Shown: positions 54,233 to 63,430 of the stretch, piece by piece
How the letters are laid out: each line of letters opens with the position of its first letter
Numbering within the stretch: the first letter of the stretch is position 1
The notes under the pieces: model-generated
Told to the model about the DNA's origin: nothing
The model's input: the letters and a program-made list of their open reading frames with translations, nothing else
The model's database searches: none
Made by a program: the position numbers and the translations under genes
Assembly: GCA_022819605.1 (NCBI GenBank)
Contig: JAJEGW010000182.1
Location: 104,661 to 168,660, forward strand
From: Silicimonas sp.
GTDB lineage: Bacteria > Pseudomonadota > Alphaproteobacteria > Rhodobacterales > Rhodobacteraceae
Length of the DNA stretch: 64,000 nt
Direction of reading: 5' to 3'

Positions 54233-54982
54233 TTATGCGACCGTTTCTGCCGAGTCGCGCTTCCGCCGCCATTCCTGTGCCTGAGAAAAGCTCTTGCGCA
54301 GGTAAACCATTTGCTCATCAATGGCCTTTTCGGCCTTTTCAAGATCCTGAGCACGAAGCGCACGCCAGATCTTCTCATGCTGTTCGATGGTCTTTTCCCG
54401 CTCCCGGAAGCGGAAGATCACCATATTCTCGACGGGCTGCAAGGCTTCGATCACGGTAAACATCTGAAACTGCATGACCGGGTTATGGGTCGCATCCACG
54501 AGCGCGCGATGAAAGCGGACATCAGATGCGCAAAACTCCTCGTCCGTCAGTGATTCGTCCTTCTGAAGCTTGATCTCGGTGGCCATGCGGCTCAGTTCGG
54601 CTTCGGTGCGTCGCTTGACGGCCAGGCGAATGCACACGCGCTCGAGTTCGTGGCGTGTTTCGGCAATTTCGGTCAAGTCAAACACACTCAGGCTAACCAT
54701 GAGGGCGACCGAGGAGATCAAGTCTTGTGACATGTCTTCCGTGCTGGGTGCCCTCACGAAGGTTCCTCCAGCGGGCCCGCGTCTCGAACGGATGAGGCTC
54801 TTCGCGGCAAGCCGCTTCAATGCTTCGCGAATTGTCGGGCGGGAAACATTAAACTGACGGGCCAGTTCCGATTCGGTTGGCAGCTTGTCGTCGGCTTTCA
54901 GGGTGCCGTTGGTTATGGCTCGGCGAATCTGCTCGGCGATCTGTTTTGCGACGCTCTCCGTGACGACGGGTTCGTATTTCAC
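54233..54982 (-). CDS. GntR-family regulator, FCD (FadR-type) effector domain
   Basis: A 249-residue regulator. The winged helix reads PTESELARQFNVSRPTIREA and LIRSRRGPAGGTFV; the all-helical FCD domain has ETRHELERVCIRLAV with the Arg/Glu pair, the metal-site Asp-His in CASDVRFHRALVDATHN, and later QHEKIWRALRAQDLEKA with another His. GTG 54982 has GAGGAG seven bases upstream, preferred over an ATG at 55048. It diverges from the ABC operon beginning at 55430 and probably controls it in response to a carboxylic acid or related ligand. Confidence 0.9.
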   Translation of the reverse strand: MKYEPVVTESVAKQIAEQIRRAITNGTLKADDKLPTESELARQFNVSRPTIREALKRLAAKSLIRSRRGPAGGTFVRAPSTEDMSQDLISSVALMVSLSVFDLTEIAETRHELERVCIRLAVKRRTEAELSRMATEIKLQKDESLTDEEFCASDVRFHRALVDATHNPVMQFQMFTVIEALQPVENMVIFRFREREKTIEQHEKIWRALRAQDLEKAEKAIDEQMVYLRKSFSQAQEWRRKRDSAETVA

Positions 54983-55045
54983 ACGATTTCTCCTCTCAAT
55001 GCCACGCAATCTGAGGGACATTGCAATATTCATAGATTTGCTTGA

Positions 55046-55074
55046 CAAATATTGTTATACGTGAAATTCGTCAA
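55046..55074 (-). promoter_or_regulatory. Possible gntR promoter with FadR-type operator
   Basis: On the minus strand TTGACG (55074-55069) and TATTTG, spaced 17 bp, could form a promoter for the regulator gene. Between them TTGTTATACGT (plus strand 55052-55062) fits the FadR-family operator pattern TNGTNNNACNA with one mismatch. Overlap of the two would give autoregulation. Confidence 0.4.
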
Positions 55075-55429
55075 GGGTCAGTTCTGCTGACGGGCACAAC
55101 CAATGGCGCTGGATACGCGCCTGTCAAAAGGGGCCTGGACGCGATCATGTTCGGATCGTCGGAATGCAGTGACATCGTGCGCCCGAAACTTGGAGTGATC
55201 CCCTCGGGTTGGTGGGAATCCCTTGGTCCATCTGTGCCGAGTTGCAAGGAGCTGAATTCCAGTCCCTCGGTGCCAAACCGGGGTTATCAATCAAACCACG
55301 GCAATGCGGCAGTCCTGGCAAACGCGATAGACAAGCGACAGAGAGTGTCCTTAGCCATGTGTTCTCACGGCGGAAAGCGAACCCGGACGAAGGTTCAACG
55401 TCGGCAATGCTAATGAAAGGGAAGGAACA
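55075..55429. other. Long leader ahead of the ABC operon
   Basis: About 355 bases between the regulatory site and the binding-protein start. A plus-strand open frame crosses most of it but begins at the promoter itself, has no binding site and no motif, so I do not call it a gene. The true promoter of the ABC operon probably lies nearer the start codon. Confidence 0.35.
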
Positions 55430-56701
55430 ATGACCAACTTGAAACGCATCCTGAAACCCGCGGTCGCGGCAGCGGCCCTGTCGGCCATGATCTCGCCGGC
55501 ACTGGCCGAAGAGACCGTTCACATCGCCGGTTGGGGCGCCAAGTCGGGCCCGCTGCGGTCGTTTGGCGTGAACTCCGAGGCCGTACTCAAGGCCGCCGTG
55601 AAGGAGGTCAACGATTCCGGCGGCATCATGCTGGCCGATGGATCAAAGGCCAAGCTCGAGTACACGTATTACGATTCCGCCTGCAATGCCGAACAGGCAA
55701 TTTCGGTCGCCCGCAAGGTCGCTTCGGAAACCTCGGCATTGATCGGTATCGGACCGACCTGCTCCGGTGCCGCTGCGGCCATGTTCGGCGTCTTCCAGAA
55801 GACGGTCGGAGACGACACCGACACCGGGCTGCAATTCCCGATCCTCACCGATACGGCTGTACGCAACGGACTGGCTAAGATCAGCCAATGGACCTTCCGA
55901 AACACGCCGAACGAGCCGGACATGTACGACAAGCTCTTCGCCTGGGTTGCAAAGACCTATCCGGACCTGAAGACCATCTATGGCGGAACGGAGACAGACC
56001 AGGGCCATTCCAACGGCACCTACTCCAAGGTTATCGTTCAAGCGTCGAAGCGTCATGGCTTCGACTGGGCGACCGGCGACATCGAGGGTGTGACCGGTGA
56101 CCTCGGTTCGGGCAGCGCGGAGGTGCTGACCAGTTCCTCCAACTGGCTGATGGCAGACACGAACTTCTCGGTCCAGGCGCGCGCATTCAAGAAGTCCAAT
56201 GCGGATATCTACGTCATCTCATCCCATCCGTTCACGACTTGCGGCATGCTCAAGGAGTTGAAGAGACGGCGTGCGGAGCCCAAGCTCCTGATTGGTCTTA
56301 CGAGCTCGTCCAGTGCCGAAGTCATGAAGGGTTGCGCGGAAGCGGCCGAGGGCATGATCATCCCGACAAGCTTTGCGCCAATCACGCCAGCAGCGGAGAA
56401 GGTCGCTATGCTCGCCAATGAGAACGGTGGCGACGCCGATCTTCACAGCGCGGCGGCTTGGGAAAATGTCATGATCATCAAGCAGGTCATCGAAAGCGTC
56501 GGCATAGACAACACGCCTGAATCGCTCATGGCTGATCGCCGAAAGATTCGCGATGGCCTCGAGATGCTTGAACAGACCCAAGGCCTGATCGGCGAGGTGC
56601 AACGGGTGCAGGATGAAGGCGAAGCGCTAAAGCCCTACGTCTTCGTGCAGGCCATGAATGGCATGTGGACGGTGATTCACGATCCCCGTGCAACCAACTA
56701 G
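55430..56701 (+). CDS. Branched-chain-amino-acid-type ABC substrate-binding protein
   Basis: A 423-residue periplasmic protein of the Peripla_BP_6 class. Signal peptide: LKRILKPAVAAAALSAMISP with cleavage near ALAEE. The mature part shows LRSFGVNSEAVLKAAVKEVN, YYDSACNAEQAISVARKVAS, LIGIGPTCSGAAAAMFGVF and SSHPFTTCGMLKELKRR. Several Cys are unusual for this class. AAGGGAAGGAACA precedes the ATG. It is the only binding protein for two sets of permease/ATPase genes. Amino acids, urea, amides and aromatic acids are all known substrates of the class. Confidence 0.9.
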   Translation: MTNLKRILKPAVAAAALSAMISPALAEETVHIAGWGAKSGPLRSFGVNSEAVLKAAVKEVNDSGGIMLADGSKAKLEYTYYDSACNAEQAISVARKVASETSALIGIGPTCSGAAAAMFGVFQKTVGDDTDTGLQFPILTDTAVRNGLAKISQWTFRNTPNEPDMYDKLFAWVAKTYPDLKTIYGGTETDQGHSNGTYSKVIVQASKRHGFDWATGDIEGVTGDLGSGSAEVLTSSSNWLMADTNFSVQARAFKKSNADIYVISSHPFTTCGMLKELKRRRAEPKLLIGLTSSSSAEVMKGCAEAAEGMIIPTSFAPITPAAEKVAMLANENGGDADLHSAAAWENVMIIKQVIESVGIDNTPESLMADRRKIRDGLEMLEQTQGLIGEVQRVQDEGEALKPYVFVQAMNGMWTVIHDPRATN

Positions 56702-56719
56702 ACGACGTTGACATCTGGA

Positions 56720-56744
56720 GGCGGCCGGCCGAGTATCGGCCGCC
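56720..56744 (+). terminator. Intercistronic stem-loop after binding-protein gene
   Basis: GGCGGCCG and CGGCCGCC form an eight-bp GC stem around a nine-base loop, 19 bases after the binding-protein stop and before the first permease. Like the element at 11145 it lacks a T run and probably tunes binding-protein versus permease expression. Confidence 0.55.
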
Positions 56745-56830
56745 TTCGATACCTGCGCGACATGATGGGTGATTACGGCAGTCTGTGTCCCGCTGGTTCC
56801 TGCTCGCACTGACCCGAAAGGGCCGAAACT

Positions 56831-57718
56831 GTGGCCATTGACTTTATCGACGTTGTGCAGGCGATCATCGATGGCCTCCTTTTCGGGTCAACCTATGCGC
56901 TGATCGGTTTGGGATTCACCCTCATCTTTGGTGCCATGCACAAGCTGAACTTGGCATACGCGGCCTCGGCCATCGCGGGCGCCTATGTTGGTCTTGCCGT
57001 GATATCGTTGTCGGGCCTGCCTATTGTGCTGACGTTCGTCCTCGGACCCGTCGCCGGCGGCGTCATCGGGTTCGGAGTCTATATCACATGTTTTCGTTAC
57101 ATGCCCGCAACCAACATGCTGGCACCCCTAATGGCATCCATCGGGGCGCTGTTCTTCATTGACGAGATCATCATTCACGCGACCGCAGGCTCGCCGCTTG
57201 CGTTTCCGGCGGTCATGGGCGACGTCTTCCTGGAGATCGGAGATTATGGATTCAGGGGCGACCTGATCTTCGTCTTGGTGACCAGCCTGATCGCCATGCT
57301 GGTACTGCTCTATGTCTTGTTCGGCACTCGGTTGGGGTTGGCAACACGCGCTGTCTCACAACAGGTTGTCGCTGCGGAACTCTGCGGAATCGCCAGTCAC
57401 CGTACAAACGCGACTACATTCGCAATTACGGGGGTTCTCGGCGGACTCGCGGGCTGCATGGCCGCAGCCGCAGTTGGCGTCATCTCGCCGTTGTTGACTG
57501 TGCCGATCACTGTAAAGGGCTTGATTGTCACCGTAATAGGAGGTTTGGGCAGCATTCCAGGCGCCATTGTCGCGGGTTTCGCGGTCGGAGGATTCGAGAA
57601 TCTCTTCCTGTTGCTGTTCGGGGTCAACCAGCGTGACATCTACGTGTTCCTCTTGCTCTTCGTTTTCCTGGTCTTCCGGCCGAACGGCCTCTTCGGCAAG
57701 GCAATCAATCGGGACTGA
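56831..57718 (+). CDS. ABC permease, LivH type (set 1)
   Basis: A 295-residue inner-membrane protein with about eight helices, starting at GTG. IIDGLLFGSTYALIGLGFTL and IFGAMHKLNLAY are the characteristic LivH opening, AVSQQVVAAELCGIASHRTN the cytoplasmic coupling loop, and GGLGSIPGAIVAGFAVGGFE the conserved late segment. It pairs with the LivM-type gene that begins five bases after its stop. Confidence 0.92.
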   Translation: MAIDFIDVVQAIIDGLLFGSTYALIGLGFTLIFGAMHKLNLAYAASAIAGAYVGLAVISLSGLPIVLTFVLGPVAGGVIGFGVYITCFRYMPATNMLAPLMASIGALFFIDEIIIHATAGSPLAFPAVMGDVFLEIGDYGFRGDLIFVLVTSLIAMLVLLYVLFGTRLGLATRAVSQQVVAAELCGIASHRTNATTFAITGVLGGLAGCMAAAAVGVISPLLTVPITVKGLIVTVIGGLGSIPGAIVAGFAVGGFENLFLLLFGVNQRDIYVFLLLFVFLVFRPNGLFGKAINRD

Positions 57719-57723
57719 CGGCC

Positions 57724-58644
57724 ATGGCGTATTATTTCGGCCTTCTGCAGACCATCGGCATCCACACGCTGCTCGGACTGTCGGCCTATATCCTGCTGCT
57801 GACCGGGCAACTCAGCCTCGCGCAGGTCGGTTTCTTCGCAATCGGGGCCTATGTCTCTGGCATCCTTACGGTCATATTCGAGTATCACATTGTCCCCGGC
57901 TTGTTCGCGGGCGCCCTGGTTGGCGGCTTTTTTGCCTTCCTGGTCGGGTTCCCTGCCTTGCGCATCAAGGGCCTGATGCTGGTGGTGGCCACGATCGCGT
58001 TCAGCGAAATCGTGCGCTTGTTCTTCTTCAACCTGAACTGGCGAGTCATGGTGAACGGTGTCGAGGTGGGTCCTGACTCGACACAGGGTTTCCGGGAAAT
58101 TCGATTTTATGCCGCCAATGGCTGGGACACCTTTGATGTCGTTCTCTTCATCTGGCTGTTCGTGATACTCATCATGGCCATGCTGTGGTGGCTCGATCGC
58201 GTGCGGGCCGGTGCGACTTTGCGTGCAGTGGGTGAGGACGAACTGGCAGCGCAGAGCTCGGGCGTAAACATCGTTGCGGTCAAGGTCGCCGCCATGACAT
58301 TTGGCGGCGTTATCGCCGGCCTGGCTGGCGGACTGTATGCTCACAGTGCCACCTATGTGGACCACCTGACGTTTTCGGTTCTGCTCGCAACCTTTGCGGT
58401 CGCCTATCCAATCCTGGGAGGCCTTTCGAGCGTATTTGGGACATTGATTGCAGTGATATTCATCCAGGGCATCCTGATCGAGGGAATGCGGTTCCTGGGC
58501 GACTGGAGAAACATATTTTTTGGTCTTCTCATCATCGTTGCGATGAACTTCCGGCCGGCCGGTTTGCTCGACGGCAATGTCGTTGCGCGGATCCTGCGGA
58601 TCGTTGGGCGGGGCAAAGGAAGCGACGGGGAACGCCATGCTTGA
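57724..58644 (+). CDS. ABC permease, LivM type (set 1)
   Basis: A 306-residue membrane protein. LLLTGQLSLAQVGFFAIGAY is the LivM hallmark; KGLMLVVATIAFSEIVRLFF and the coupling loop AVGEDELAAQSSGVNIVAVK follow. The second domain of longer LivM proteins is absent, as usual for this group. It overlaps the following ATPase gene by eight bases. Confidence 0.92.
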   Translation: MAYYFGLLQTIGIHTLLGLSAYILLLTGQLSLAQVGFFAIGAYVSGILTVIFEYHIVPGLFAGALVGGFFAFLVGFPALRIKGLMLVVATIAFSEIVRLFFFNLNWRVMVNGVEVGPDSTQGFREIRFYAANGWDTFDVVLFIWLFVILIMAMLWWLDRVRAGATLRAVGEDELAAQSSGVNIVAVKVAAMTFGGVIAGLAGGLYAHSATYVDHLTFSVLLATFAVAYPILGGLSSVFGTLIAVIFIQGILIEGMRFLGDWRNIFFGLLIIVAMNFRPAGLLDGNVVARILRIVGRGKGSDGERHA

Positions 58645-59410
58645 ACTGGACGATCTTTGCAAGTACTTCGACGGCATCCGGGCGGTAGATGGCCTGTCAC
58701 TGAAAATCGAACGCGGGGAGGTCTTTGGCCTCATCGGTCCCAACGGTTCGGGAAAGAGCACAACCGTAAACCTGATTTGCGGCGTGTTTCCAGCCACACG
58801 CGGAACGGTGACGCTGGCCGGACGGAACCTGGGTGGCTTGCCGCCGCACAGGCGGCTGAATGCCGGAATCAGCCGCACATTCCAGAACATTCGACTCTTC
58901 GGTGAACTCACCGTCTGGCAAAACCTCTGGATCGCGCGACGCGACGCACCTGGCGAGGAAACCGGATTCATGAAGAACTGGTTTGGCAGTTCTGCCAGGA
59001 TCCGCGAGGCCATTGACGAGACCCTCGAATTTGCCGGCTTGGCCGGTCGGGCGAACGACCTGGCACAAAACCTTGCCTTCGGTGAACAGCGTCGCCTCGA
59101 GTTGGCTCGCGCGGTGTCTGCCCGCCCGCAACTCATTCTCCTCGACGAACCGGCAGCCGGAATGAACCGCGAGGAAGTCGAAGATCTCAAGCAGCGAATT
59201 CTCACGCTCAAGAACAGCGGCATCACCGTGCTGCTCGTCGAACACGTGATGGAACTCGTCATGGGCGTAACGGACCGCATTGCCGTACTTAACTTCGGCA
59301 AGCGCATTGCACTGGGCACACCCGGCGAAATCCAGGGAAACGATGCGGTGCGAGAGGCGTACCTCGGATCGCCGGACGTGGACATCGCCGAAGGAAGCCA
59401 CCATGCTTGA
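58637..59410 (+). CDS. ABC ATPase, LivG type (set 1)
   Basis: A 257-residue ATPase. Walker A is GPNGSGKS, the TFQNIRLFGELTVWQNL segment is the LivG-specific Q-loop region, the signature reads LAFGEQRRLELARA, and Walker B LILLDEPAAGMN, then LLVEHVMELV with the switch His. The ATG at 58637 lies inside the end of the LivM gene, and its own stop overlaps the next gene by eight bases. Confidence 0.93.
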   Translation: MLELDDLCKYFDGIRAVDGLSLKIERGEVFGLIGPNGSGKSTTVNLICGVFPATRGTVTLAGRNLGGLPPHRRLNAGISRTFQNIRLFGELTVWQNLWIARRDAPGEETGFMKNWFGSSARIREAIDETLEFAGLAGRANDLAQNLAFGEQRRLELARAVSARPQLILLDEPAAGMNREEVEDLKQRILTLKNSGITVLLVEHVMELVMGVTDRIAVLNFGKRIALGTPGEIQGNDAVREAYLGSPDVDIAEGSHHA

Positions 59411-60122
59411 AGTCAAGGACCTCGTCACCGCTTACGGCAGCATTGAAGCTCTCAGGGGCGTCACGTTGACGGCCAACCAAGGGGAAATTACCTGCATCCT
59501 CGGTCCCAACGGTGCCGGAAAGACGACCTTGATGTATTCCATCGCTTGCATACTCAAGCCAGTGTCGGGGTCGGTCATGGTCGATGGCAGGGAGATCATC
59601 GGCACTTCGGCGCCGTACGCCCTCAGTTGCGGCGTCGCGCTGGTGCCTGAAAACCGGCTGGTCTTCCCTTCCATGTCAGTCGAAGAGAATCTTGAGGCTG
59701 GTGCCTTCCGCCGTCTGGCGACCGACCGCCAAAGGGTTCGCGAGGACATTGAAAATGCCTTCATCCGCTTTCCGGCACTTAAGGATCGCAGAGGACAGAT
59801 TGCAGGAACTCTGTCCGGCGGAGAACAGCAGATGCTGGCCGTTGCCAGGGCCATGATGTCTCGGCCCAGAATCTTGATGATGGATGAACCGTCGCTCGGC
59901 CTGGCCCCCTTGGTCGTCGCGGAGATCTTTTCGATCATTCGCCAACTCAACGATGATGGTGTTACGATCGTGCTGGTCGAACAGAATGCGCACATGGCAC
60001 TGCAGATCGCCAATCGCTTCTACTTGCTGGATCAGGGCCAGGTCGCCTTCAGCGGCGCTCCCGGCGAAATCGGCGAGGATGATGTCATTCAGCGCGCCTA
60101 TCTGGGATCGAAGGCCGCGTAA
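59403..60122 (+). CDS. ABC ATPase, LivF type (set 1)
   Basis: A 239-residue ATPase. LTANQGEITCILGPNGAGKT is the Walker A region; VALVPENRLVFPSMSVEENL is the LivF-type Q-loop segment; LSGGEQQMLAVARAMMSRPR is the signature, and LMMDEPSLGLAP the Walker B, with LVEQNAHMAL carrying the His. It forms the heterodimer with the LivG-type subunit of this set or, since all genes are co-transcribed, possibly of the second set. Confidence 0.93.
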   Translation: MLEVKDLVTAYGSIEALRGVTLTANQGEITCILGPNGAGKTTLMYSIACILKPVSGSVMVDGREIIGTSAPYALSCGVALVPENRLVFPSMSVEENLEAGAFRRLATDRQRVREDIENAFIRFPALKDRRGQIAGTLSGGEQQMLAVARAMMSRPRILMMDEPSLGLAPLVVAEIFSIIRQLNDDGVTIVLVEQNAHMALQIANRFYLLDQGQVAFSGAPGEIGEDDVIQRAYLGSKAA

Positions 60123-60138
60123 CGGGCAAGCGGGGAAT

Positions 60139-61038
60139 ATGGTCGACTTCTTCCAGACGACGTTGGATGGCATCTCGATCGGCTCTGCCTACGCACTGAT
60201 TGCGCTTGGCTTCACCCTCATTTTCGGGGTCATGCGACGAATCAACCTGTCTTACGGACCGTCAATCATGTTGGGCGCCTTTGCAGGAACCTGGATCTTC
60301 GTCACGCTTGAAGCGCAGCCTTGGCAGGTTGCTGCGGCCACTATTGTCGGGACCATTTTGGTTGGCATGTATGTAGAACGCCTGTGCTTCTGGGCAATTC
60401 GCAAGGACGCCGCCGTCGCGTCCATGGTCTCCAGTTTCGTGATCTGGATGCAATTGGAAGAGGTCGCGACGATTTTGCTTCCCGGGCGCACATACCCGTT
60501 TCCGAAGCTGTTCAGTGCCGGCGGGATCGAGGTGGGTCCGTATTTTCTTCGCATGGAGCACGTCACGACACTGGCTGTCGTGGCAATCGTGCTGGTCCTG
60601 CTCCGGCTCCTGCTCTTCAGGACCCGGTTCGGACTGGCGTTGAGGGCGGTGTCGGAAGACCCTGCGGCGGCGGCCTACATGGGCATAAGGCCGAGCCACA
60701 TCACTTTTCGTGCCTTCATGCTTGCATCCCTGATCGGTGGCGTCGCCGGATACCTGCTGCTCGCCTCCGATCAGCAGGTTACGCCGTATTTCGGTCTGTG
60801 GGCAACATTCAAGGGATTGATCGCCATGATGCTGGGCGGAATGGGTTCGTTCCGTGGCGCCGTGGTTGGCGGGCTTCTTCTCGGCGTAATCGAAGCCCAG
60901 ACACAGTGGTACCTCGGCAATGCGTTCAAGGACTTGGGTGCTTATCTGGTCCTTTTCATGGTCCTCGTCCTGCGCCCAGGCGGATTGCTCGGTCAGGGCA
61001 TCGTCGAGCGTGAAGCCCAAGCACTCAGAAGAATCTGA
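60139..61038 (+). CDS. ABC permease, LivH type (set 2)
   Basis: A 299-residue membrane protein homologous to but clearly diverged from the permease at 56831. TTLDGISIGSAYALIALGFT and IFGVMRRINLSYGP open it; the coupling loop is AVSEDPAAAAYMGIRPSHIT and a later stretch is LIAMMLGGMGSFRGAVVGGL. The ATG at 60139 is eight bases downstream of a GGGG stretch and 16 bp after set 1 ends. Confidence 0.92.
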   Translation: MVDFFQTTLDGISIGSAYALIALGFTLIFGVMRRINLSYGPSIMLGAFAGTWIFVTLEAQPWQVAAATIVGTILVGMYVERLCFWAIRKDAAVASMVSSFVIWMQLEEVATILLPGRTYPFPKLFSAGGIEVGPYFLRMEHVTTLAVVAIVLVLLRLLLFRTRFGLALRAVSEDPAAAAYMGIRPSHITFRAFMLASLIGGVAGYLLLASDQQVTPYFGLWATFKGLIAMMLGGMGSFRGAVVGGLLLGVIEAQTQWYLGNAFKDLGAYLVLFMVLVLRPGGLLGQGIVEREAQALRRI

Positions 61039-61041
61039 CCT

Positions 61042-61935
61042 GTGAGCGAATACGCGATCAGCATTGCCTCGAACATGGGCATAATCGCGTTCGTTGCATT
61101 GTCGGCCTATGTCATCCTGGTCGCGGGGGAAATCTCGTTCGGACAACAGGCCTACTTCGGCATCGGTGCATATGTATCGGGCGTCGCTTCAGCCATGTGG
61201 GGGTGGCCCTTCGTGCCGGCCCTGGCCTTGGGCTCCTTGGTTGCTGCAGTTGCCGCGCTCGCGGTCGGCGCGCTCACGTTGAGGTTGCGCGGACTCTATT
61301 TTGCAATTGCAACCCTGTGCTTCGCAGAAATGATTCGCCTGGGACTCAATTCCGTCCATGTCCAAGTGGAAATTGACGGCGAGCTAGTCGGACCCGATGG
61401 GGCCGAGGGATTTGGCGATATCCGCTGGATTTTCGAGAACAACATCACGCCACTTGAGTTCATGTTCATCATCTACGGACTGCTCGGCGCAGTGCTGGTG
61501 CTCATGCTCCTGGTGGAACGCTCGTACCTGGGTGCCATTCTGCGGATGATCGGTCAGGATCCGCTGCTGGCAAGGAGTCAGGGTATCGACGTGCGGTTCT
61601 GCAAGTTGCTGGCAATCATGTTCGCGGGGATGGTCGCCGGATTGGGCGGCTGCCTCTACGCTCACTTTGCGACTTACGTCGAGCCCAACGTCTTCAATGT
61701 CATGCTGGGCGTCCACGGCCTAGCCTACGGATTGATTGGAGGGTTGGGCACAGCTCTGGGTCCGATAATCGGGGTCGTGCTGGATATTGGTTTCCTGGAA
61801 GGCATCCGTGCCATCCAAGGTTACCGAATGATCGTATTTGGTGGTCTTGTTGCTGTTCTGCTCATCGTCATGCCGCGCGGAATCCTGGACGAAGTGCGCG
61901 TCCATCGCATCAAGCGCTGGTTGAAGCGCTCATGA
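61042..61935 (+). CDS. ABC permease, LivM type (set 2)
   Basis: A 297-residue membrane protein starting at GTG three bases after the previous stop. YVILVAGEISFGQQAYFGIG and RGLYFAIATLCFAEMIRLGL are LivM motifs, and MIGQDPLLARSQGIDVRFCK is the coupling loop. It is of similar length to the set 1 LivM protein and differs from it over most positions, so the two sets are not a recent duplication. Confidence 0.92.
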   Translation: MSEYAISIASNMGIIAFVALSAYVILVAGEISFGQQAYFGIGAYVSGVASAMWGWPFVPALALGSLVAAVAALAVGALTLRLRGLYFAIATLCFAEMIRLGLNSVHVQVEIDGELVGPDGAEGFGDIRWIFENNITPLEFMFIIYGLLGAVLVLMLLVERSYLGAILRMIGQDPLLARSQGIDVRFCKLLAIMFAGMVAGLGGCLYAHFATYVEPNVFNVMLGVHGLAYGLIGGLGTALGPIIGVVLDIGFLEGIRAIQGYRMIVFGGLVAVLLIVMPRGILDEVRVHRIKRWLKRS

Positions 61936-61936
61936 C

Positions 61937-62692
61937 ATGCTGAGCTTGGTATCCGTCGACAAACGGTTCGGCAAGCTGTCGGCGCTGTCGGGAATTTCAC
62001 TTGAATTCGGTCGCAACGAGACAGTTGGATTGATCGGCCCCAACGGATCGGGAAAGACAACCTTGGTCAACCTGGTAACGGGCATGTATGGACCCGACAG
62101 CGGACAGGTCCTGTTCCGCAATACGGACATCACCAATCTCGGAGCACACCGGATCTTCCGACTGGGCGTTGCGCGCACGTTCCAGAACCTTCGCCTGTTT
62201 TCGCGCATGACTGTGCTCGGAAACGTCGAGGCCGCGCAATACGGAACTCGCGGCAACAGTTTCATTCACCACCTGCTAAGAGATGGGCTGGCCAAGGGAT
62301 CAATTCGAGAAAAAGCCGAATGGGCCCTGGAAACGGTCGGCTTGCAAGATGTTCGGAACCGTCTGGCCGACACCCTGCCCTTGCCCCAGCTAAGACGCCT
62401 GGAAATTGCGCGGGTTCTTGCGTGTGATCCTGAACTCGTCTTCCTGGACGAACCGGCCGGCGGAATGACGCCCGCGGAATCCGAGGACATGGCTCGGTTG
62501 ATCGCCGACTGCGTGACGCCGAACCGAACCTGTATCGTTATCGAACACAAGATCGAACTGATCGTGCAGGTCTGCGCGCGGGTCTGCGTACTGAACGCTG
62601 GTCTCTTGGTCGCTGATGGAGATCCCGGTGAAGTCCTTTCCCTGCCGGCGGTAACGGACATCTACCTTGGTCGGGAGGCGACCCATGCTTGA
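61937..62692 (+). CDS. ABC ATPase, LivG type (set 2)
   Basis: A 251-residue ATPase. Walker A GPNGSGKT, LivG-type RTFQNLRLFSRMTVLGNVEA, and Walker B LVFLDEPAGGMTPAESEDM are normal. The signature motif is unusual: LPLPQLRRLEIARV, without the SGG core, where most LivG have LSYG/LAFGEQRR. Such Pro-Leu variants occur in related proteins, so activity is plausible. The gene begins one base after the LivM stop and overlaps the next by eight bases. Confidence 0.9.
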   Translation: MLSLVSVDKRFGKLSALSGISLEFGRNETVGLIGPNGSGKTTLVNLVTGMYGPDSGQVLFRNTDITNLGAHRIFRLGVARTFQNLRLFSRMTVLGNVEAAQYGTRGNSFIHHLLRDGLAKGSIREKAEWALETVGLQDVRNRLADTLPLPQLRRLEIARVLACDPELVFLDEPAGGMTPAESEDMARLIADCVTPNRTCIVIEHKIELIVQVCARVCVLNAGLLVADGDPGEVLSLPAVTDIYLGREATHA

Positions 62693-63419
62693 CGTCAAGG
62701 ACCTTCGCGTCAACTACGGCAAGGTCGCCGCAGTTCAAGGGATATCGCTCTCCGTCACGGCCGGGGAAATCGTGGCGGTGATCGGTGCGAACGGTGCCGG
62801 CAAGAGCTCGACCCTGAATGCGGTTGCCGGGATCATTCGACCAACTGCAGGCTCTATACTGTTCAATGGCGAAGCAATGACCGGGCATGCGGCGCATCGG
62901 TATATCCAGAGAGGAATTGTGCAGGTTCCGGAAGGGCGGATGATCTTCCGAACTCTGACCGTGCTGGAAAACCTGCAGCTCGGTGCCTATCGCCTAGGTT
63001 CGTTTGTGCACGGTCATGCTTCTCCGGACGATGTACTGCAGCAGTTTCCCATGTTGGCGGACAGGCTGCACGAACCGGCGTCGAACCTCAGCGGCGGTCA
63101 GGCACAAATGTTGGCCGTGGCGCGGGGGTTGATGGCGAAACCCAGCCTCCTGCTTCTTGACGAACCGACCTTGGGACTTTCGCCAATTGCGGCTGAGGAT
63201 GTATTCAGGCTAATCAGCACCCTTCGAAACGAAGGGCTGACGATCCTGATTGTCGAGCAAAACGTGCGGCGGACGCTGGCGCTTGCCGACCGAGGCTACG
63301 TGGTCGAGGGGGGTCGTATCGTCCTTCACGGTTCGGCCGAGAACTTGATAAAGGATGATCGCCTGGTGGCCGGCTATCTGGGAGTGAAAGCCGACCGTCT
63401 GCGAAAGTCCGTACAGTAG
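62685..63419 (+). CDS. ABC ATPase, LivF type (set 2)
   Basis: A 244-residue ATPase. AVIGANGAGKSSTLNAVAG is the Walker A region, GIVQVPEGRMIFRTLTVLEN the LivF-type loop, LSGGQAQMLAVARGLMAKPS the signature, and LLLDEPTLGLSP the Walker B; VEQNVRRTLALAD has Asn-Val in place of the more usual Asn-Ala after the switch region. It closes the second transporter set. A small exported protein gene follows 11 bp downstream. Confidence 0.92.
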   Translation: MLDVKDLRVNYGKVAAVQGISLSVTAGEIVAVIGANGAGKSSTLNAVAGIIRPTAGSILFNGEAMTGHAAHRYIQRGIVQVPEGRMIFRTLTVLENLQLGAYRLGSFVHGHASPDDVLQQFPMLADRLHEPASNLSGGQAQMLAVARGLMAKPSLLLLDEPTLGLSPIAAEDVFRLISTLRNEGLTILIVEQNVRRTLALADRGYVVEGGRIVLHGSAENLIKDDRLVAGYLGVKADRLRKSVQ

Positions 63420-63430
63420 AGGTGTAGGAG

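Noticed and set aside
55042..55413. A 123-codon frame in the leader of the ABC operon
   Set aside because: It would start at the -35-like TTGACA itself, lacks a ribosome binding site and has no recognisable motif.
57640..59385. A 581-codon open frame antisense to the LivM/LivG genes
   Set aside because: It mirrors codon bias of two clear ABC genes on the other strand, has no motif and no binding site; a shadow frame.
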